Source of the DNA: Entonaema liquescens
Lineage: Eukaryota > Ascomycota > Sordariomycetes > Xylariales > Xylariaceae
Assembly: GCA_902805475.1 (NCBI GenBank)
Contig: CADCSX010000002.1
Location: 1,364,001 to 1,428,000, forward strand
Length of the DNA: 64,000 nucleotides
Reading direction: 5' to 3'
The position numbers and the translations under genes are program-made. The notes under the pieces are model-generated. The model was not told the DNA's origin. It did no database searches and saw only the letters and a list, made by a program, of their open reading frames with translations. Shown here in pieces: positions 58,796 to 64,000 of this stretch; the stretch's first letter is position 1; every line of letters starts with the position of its first letter.

Positions 58796-59528
58796 TTAGT
58801 TGAACCCGTATACTTGGTAGTTCGTACCTGATACTCCGGCATCCTGAACTGGCTGCATAGGCATCTCGTATTGCTGGCTGGCTGGACCGCCCAAGGAATT
58901 GGGATGCATAACGGCCACATGCAAATCAACGTCGTCCTGTTGGGCGAACCCGTGGAGACCCAACCTAGGACAGCCGGGAATCGGACAATCATGAGGAGGC
59001 ATCATGATCTGAGGTACTTGTGCACAAGAAGTGCTAGGCACAACACGGCCTCGTCCTATGGCAGCCTCAGACTTATGAACCCTCTTCATATGTTGGGTGA
59101 GGTGGTCCGGACGGGTGAAGCGGTCCTTGCCTTTGTCACCGGGACAGTATTTGCATGAGTACCGAGGGCCATTGCCACATTTTGATCTAATGTGGCGTTT
59201 TAGGGCGTCTGACCGACCAAATTTCATGCCACAAATACATTGGTAGGGCTTATGCCCCTCTTTGTTGGCCGACTCGATACAAGCCAGGGGGACTCGATTT
59301 GGAGCGCAAAACTACGGGACCGAGTTAGCTGAGGTTAAAAAAAAAAACCTACCACCTTCCATGCTCCTGCAGCTGCGGACTCAAAAGTGGAGCGGTCTGA
59401 AGAGCAGGAAGACCGTTCATTGGTCCGTGTTGCACGTTCTGGTAGGCAGTGCTGTGCTGAAGGGTGGAGGTATCTGCTGAGACAACACTGCCTAACTCGT
59501 TCTCATGTATCTGGTTGTAGTCGGCCAT
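58796..59528 (-). CDS. C2H2 zinc-finger protein, probable DNA-binding
   Basis: The N-terminal exon starts at 59528 (MADYNQIHENELGSVVSADT) and is coding to about 59357 (SPQLQEHGR). The second coding part ends at 58796 and is open upstream to about 59303. It holds ACIESANKEGHKPYQCICG, a first finger ending in C (KRHIRSKC), a second (YSCKYC...HMKRVH) and a third (HDCPIPGC...HVAVMH). Between them is an intron-like stretch with GTAGGT donor, a T11 tract, CTAAC branch and CGTAG acceptor. That splice leaves the downstream frame off by one, so either another splice is used or there is an indel. About 220-230 residues. Related ascomycete proteins have the same N-terminal block and fingers; target genes are unknown. 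Confidence 0.7.
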
Positions 59529-61146
59529 GGTGATGAGGCTCTGAGCGATCAGATAAGAAGATATAAGAATATACGACTAACAAAATGAGGTTGCGCGCGT
59601 GTGGTTTTGAGAGTAGACACCCCAGTAATCTTATCCCTTTCATCCTTCAAGCACACATTGACTCTTTCTCGGTACATGAATGGTACATACCTCGCCAGGT
59701 AGGGTGTCGTAGGGTGGAAGTCATGCAGCTTACCATGCAGGTACTGAGATATGACACTTCAGCGATTTTAGCGGCTGAAAAGGTTCCCAATAGTTTTCGA
59801 GGTGCCCGCCGCCAACATGAGTAGTAAACAAGACATCTTACACAACTAACCATCTTCTAAAAGTGGTTCAGATGTATCAAGACGTTTCTCTACGCCGATA
59901 CCAGGCTGGAATGGGAAGGTTGACGACCAAAATCCGAAGAGACTAAGAATAGCACTATAAACCGTACAAGTTAAGCTGTAATTCATGCCGACTTAACTTT
60001 CTTCTCAACTCTCGTCCATTGTGTCCCCTCCGAATCTAAGGAGATTGTTATTTTCTTCTATGATTTCGTGATCCAACTTCCTGGTCTCATGTACCTCTGT
60101 TCTATATCTTGGCATAGTACCCTTTACCTTTTAATATAGTTATACCGACTTTAGTTAAATACACTCTCCGTCTATTTACTGATATCCACTGATAATTGAG
60201 CGATCCGATACACTTATTGTTGTAGCCGTGGTTTCTTACTAGGTAGATCTTATCATGTCTCTACGGTTTGGATCCTATTGCCTAACCATCGTCGTATTCT
60301 ATATCCATGGGTGCTTGGTTAAATAAAAGTTCCTTACGAAGTTCTTAGCTTTCAATGTGTATATTTGTCGGGAACCTATAATAAAATACGGTTGAACTCA
60401 CGCTGCCTTACGAAGCATTTAGTAAGATAGGATTTATAAGTCCAAGATGAAAGTCGCTCACGGCTGCACTCCCCGTATTGACGTTATATACACGCCGACT
60501 ACATGTCCAAGCTAACGGCTCGTAATACATTTCATGGCCTGCAGAGCCAGTGCTTTAAACAACTACCTATTATCTTTAGGTAACTACAGACCTGCAATCT
60601 GTGATTATATAATCTAGCAACACTTGATCGTTACTTCATATCCGATTAGTTACTTCTCTCAGGTTTATCGCGGGAGCAATATTACGTGAGTAATTTGATA
60701 TACTTCATGTCCTCTAGGTTACTACATGTTTAAGTAAACATCTCCAATGCGAAACCCTTGATAAAGCTATAAATGGGCATAATAGTAAACTGCACGTGTT
60801 TCTATCAAGATAGGGGATAGTTAACAAGTGATGTTATTTTTAGTATCCCCAAGGCTCGGTAAGGGTTCTGAGAAAATGAATCTTCGAAAACACAGTAGAT
60901 AAATGAAATAATCTAAGGTTAGGCAAAATAACTACCACCCTGGTCATCTGAGAGATCAGCAATCACGCATTGGACCAGATCCCCCGCGCCGAGGCTATGA
61001 GGATCAATTTTACCGGCATTTAATTTTGCGGAGAATGCCTGCCATGCAATATTAAAGAGGCGTTCGCGGGCACAATGTGAGAAATATTTCTTGCCTAACT
61101 TCTGGAGAATATTAGAACTGGTACGGGACAGGCGGGAAATTGAAGA
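59529..61146. other. long AT-rich intergenic region
   Basis: About 1.6 kb. Strong AT bias after 59900 and many stops. No gene, repeat terminus or RNA gene recognised. Confidence 0.5.
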
Positions 61147-63032
61147 ATGGTTGCTACAGTTCGCAAGGCCATCAAGGCCGGCTTATGGGTGTTGGCATTC
61201 AGCTCCGCGGCGAGAGCTGAGGGCTGTGAGAGATCTTGTTTAGAAGGCCTTGTCTCAGACTACCTCAATGCGTTAGTAGCCCACGATCCATCGAGTTTGC
61301 CGACAACCCCAGACGTAAAATATGTTGAAAACGATCAGATACTGCCTTTAGGAACGGGAGAATGGCATATCGTGGAGTCACTAGGAAAGTACAACCACAC
61401 ATTCTCTGATCCTGAGGCGGGTCAGGTCGCAACCATTACCACTATTACCGAGAATGGTGTTGGTGCAATCTATCTTGTCCGCCTCAAGGTAGAGGAGGAC
61501 GGAAAGATAAGTGAGATTGAATCACAAATCACACGTGATTCTGGTGGCGCGGAACTCTATGAGCAGCGAGGTCAGCCGGAAGCCGTTTGGTTCGAAGCCG
61601 TACCGCCCGAGGAACGGATTCCTCGAGACAAGTTGATCTCACAAACCAACAAATACTACACCGGTATGCAGGGCAACGACCCCAAGGGCGACTACAGCTT
61701 CTTCGACAAAGAATGCAACCGTTTGGAAGATGGCCTTCAAACGACCAACGTCAAAAGCGGTGACCCTTATGGCCACTCGAACGATACGGCGTTCGCTTCC
61801 TTGACCTGCGAGGAGCAATTCCAAACTGGATTTCTTGGCTTTGTCACAAGAATCCGAGAACGTCACTTTCCCGTAGTAGACGAGGAGCGCCAGGCAGTGT
61901 TCGCTATCACCACTCTCGATCATAACGGCACAGTGAAATCGTTACCCAGTGTGAACGGTACATCGTCCCCAATTCCGCGTTACTTCGAAACACCTCGTTC
62001 GTTAAGAGCCATGGAGGCATTCCGCTTGCATGGCGAGAAGCTTTATCGCATCGAGATGACCCTGACAGAAGTTCCCTACAACATGCGAGCAGCATTTCCC
62101 GATGTTCCGCCTGTGGATCTTAGCGGGCCCGGTACAAACTTCACCACGTATCCAATTCCATGTGATCAAGTCTGCCTCGAGAATGTTATAGGAGATGTAC
62201 TCATGTCGATCAGGGTTCATGACCATACACGCCTACCTCTTGCAAAAGGCATACGTTACTCTGAAAATGGCCAATTTTTAGCTCTTGGAGATGGCCTATG
62301 GGAGACACTAGAAGCAATCTCGTGGACGGACAAGTACGGAGCAGTTTTATCTGATTCGGAAAGCGAAACGGCTGGCTACTGGGGATTCAGCACGGAGCAT
62401 AGTATACCAGGTGTGCTTTCACTCCGGATAAAGGTCGGCAACGGCCAAATAACGGAAATCGAAGCGCACGTTGTGCGTGGTGAGAGTACTGATAGCCGTG
62501 GCGGGACGGTAACGCTTATGCGCCCGCCACTTCCAATCGAATGGGAGGGCAACACCACAAGTCTTCTCGATCCCATATTTCAAGCGTATAGCGCCAATGG
62601 CGAGATCTCACCAGAGCTTTTAAGTGCGTATTTCGATGGCCTAGGAAAGCATTCAAGCGAGGGAGTGCCATTTGCTGAGGGATGCACAAGGCGCGATAAC
62701 TTTGGCCAGGGGAATCTGACTTGTGCTGATCAGTTGGACGGAAGGGATCGGCTCCAAACGGTCTCTCTAACACTACAACAACAGTGCGTGATCGGCGAAT
62801 ACTCGTTTCGGATAGTAAGAGAGGAGTCGCGTTGGCCGTAGCTCTGGTCGATGAACCTGCCAACGGTCCTGGTCCACTGTCACCAGCAGGTCGCGTTCCT
62901 GGGACTTACATGATTCCGCAGTTGATTAAAGTCGATAACGGGTCAATTTCTCATATTGAAAGCGTGATAAAATGGGTACCATTTGGATATACGTCCGCAT
63001 GGGCAGAGGAGAGCGAGAAAGTAAATAGATGA
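61147..63032 (+). CDS. tandem DUF8021 secreted protein, frame broken near 62750
   Basis: One exon starts at 61147 with signal peptide (to about residue 24, SSAARA). Two related units follow. Unit 1, from CERSCLEGLVSDYLNALVAH through RIRERHFPVVDEER and YRIEMTLTEVPYNM, is complete. Unit 2, from CDQVCLENVIGDVLMSIRVH, is in frame to ADQLDG (about 62743). The remainder of unit 2 (VRDRRILVSDSKRGVALAVA to SAWAEESEKVNR, stop 63032) is in a different frame. The uncorrected frame stops at 62841 after 564 residues. No intron of plausible size with proper sites joins the frames well, so an indel or sequencing error is likely. DUF8021 proteins are secreted ascomycete proteins of unknown function. Confidence 0.75.
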
Positions 63033-63466
63033 TAGAGGGATTTAAAGAGATGTTATTTTGAGAAAATGCTTAGGAATGAATTAACAGGTAACAATCATTA
63101 GATGACATATCCTTATCGCATAAGACCGTAACGCTTATGAGCTTACCTAGATAATACACCAATATCTTTGTGAAACTTCAACTTTATGCTAATGCCCCCC
63201 TTTTAAGCCCCGCACCCCGCACCACTCACCGTTGCAGCTGCAGCGATGGGCTGATGGAGGGGCATCCTTGTAACTTTTCAGGCCGCGCCAGCCCTAACAT
63301 CCCAGCATCCTTAACATCTTTACTGTACATCTTTACATCCTCAAACCCTGCGAGGCGGGTTGTGTAGGGACATCAGCAAACAACATACAACCTAGGAACA
63401 TAAGCACGTAATCTGCTATTACTGCTTCGATATCGAGAGACTTCAAGGTCTCAAGACAAACTCAGA
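63033..63466. other. intergenic, twinfilin promoter side
   Basis: Spacer between tandem plus-strand genes. A small ORF (63170-63367) is not supported. Confidence 0.5.
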
Positions 63467-64000
63467 ATGCAGTCCGGAATATCTGGTATTATACTACCCC
63501 CTTTTCCTAGACTTGGAAGATAACTAGCTTACTTTTGTAAAATTCAGCCTCCCAGGAGCTCGTTACTCAGTTCAACAAGTTCCTAGCCGACCAGGCACAG
63601 TTTGGACTACTTGTAACAATCACTGGGGAATCTCTAACCCCATCAACCACCCTCCCACGATCCTCTCTGTCGAGCGACTTCGATTCCGATCTCCCAAAGC
63701 TATCTCCTCACCTTAAGCCCGATGAGCCCCTCTATATAATCCTACGTAGATATGATACCGCTCCGTACCTGATAGCTGTTACCTATGTGCCTGACACGGC
63801 CAAGGTTCGGCAGAAGATGTTGTTCGCGTCGACACGGTTGACGTTGGTGCGTGAGCTGGGATCGGATCATTTTCGCGAGACTATCTTCACAACTATGGCT
63901 GAAGAGCTAAGTGCCGAGGGTTTTAAGAAACACGACCGCCATAATGAGCTCGAGGCGCCCTTGACCGAGGAAGAGAGGACTTTGGGTGCGGTTAAAAGAG
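63467..64000 (+). CDS. twf1: twinfilin, N-terminal part (cut by window edge)
   Basis: Exon 1 63467-63485 (MQSGIS), a 62 bp intron (GTATTA to TTCAG) and exon 2 from 63548 running off the end; about 157 residues visible. GIS/ASQELVTQFNKFLADQ starts the first ADF-homology domain, which continues with LKPDEPLYIILRRYD, APYLIAVTYVPDTAKVRQKM, LFASTRLTLVRELG and the C-terminal helix FRETIFTTMAEELSAEGF. Twinfilins have two such domains, bind ADP-actin monomers, cap barbed ends and act at cortical actin. The second domain must lie beyond the window. The very short first coding exon is chosen because it gives the usual start and correct phase. Confidence 0.92.

Noticed and set aside
1..64000. CRISPR array, prophage, rRNA or secondary-metabolite cluster
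   Set aside because: No regular spaced repeats, phage genes, rRNA signatures or PKS/NRPS/terpene core enzymes are present; the sequence is eukaryotic nuclear DNA.

Overview
This window comes from the nuclear genome of a filamentous ascomycete, most likely a plant-associated Sordariomycete. Genes have short introns (mostly 48-113 bp) with GTAAGT-like donors, CTAAC-type branch sites and YAG acceptors. Recognisable products are typical Pezizomycotina families (GEgh16/MAS-type protein, BAS2-like secreted protein, Set9, fungal LrgAB, DUF7726, DUF8021). The order is inferred from family resemblance; no phylogeny could be run. I reconstructed 29 loci from exon reading frames. Genes are separated by AT-richer intergenic stretches of 0.3-2.7 kb in which I see no gene.

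Left part (1-9.4 kb, all minus strand): a DUF7726 protein cut by the window edge, a GEgh16/MAS-type secreted protein, a truncated relative of the zinc-cluster-less fungal regulator family (DUF3468-like), a small membrane protein with a charged tail, and a five-exon coiled-coil protein of unknown role.

Housekeeping core (12-25.5 kb): an LrgA-LrgB fusion membrane protein, Ess1/Pin1 prolyl isomerase, RNA polymerase II subunit Rpb9 with an unusually long ORF-bearing intron, mitochondrial ribosomal protein uL14m, histone H4K20 methyltransferase Set9, a LysM membrane protein and a short-chain dehydrogenase.

Mixed accessory part (27.7-44.3 kb): a BAS2-like small secreted cysteine-rich protein, a RING protein, a MARVEL-domain protein, an alpha/beta-hydrolase that lacks its nucleophile, an unknown secreted protein with dibasic sites, a GH3 beta-glucosidase, a doubtful small membrane protein and a secreted cysteine-free Gly/His/Lys repeat protein.

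Right part (44.8-64 kb): a PXB/DUF3818 protein without a PX domain, a mitochondrial carrier facing a TauD-type dioxygenase tail to tail, a small protein resembling the C-terminal tail of sterol-glucosyltransferase-like proteins, a GH32 invertase, a GH47 alpha-mannosidase, a C2H2 zinc-finger protein, a tandem DUF8021 secreted protein with a frameshift, and the start of twinfilin.

No secondary-metabolite cluster, CRISPR array, rRNA or convincing tRNA is present. Themes that recur are secretion (GEgh16, BAS2-like, GH3, GH32, DUF8021, the repeat protein, the dibasic-site protein) and gene-structure oddities: a coding-like insert in the RPB9 intron, an ATG-only coding exon in ESS1, an overlapping uORF at the carrier, and frame breaks in the DUF8021 and zinc-finger genes.
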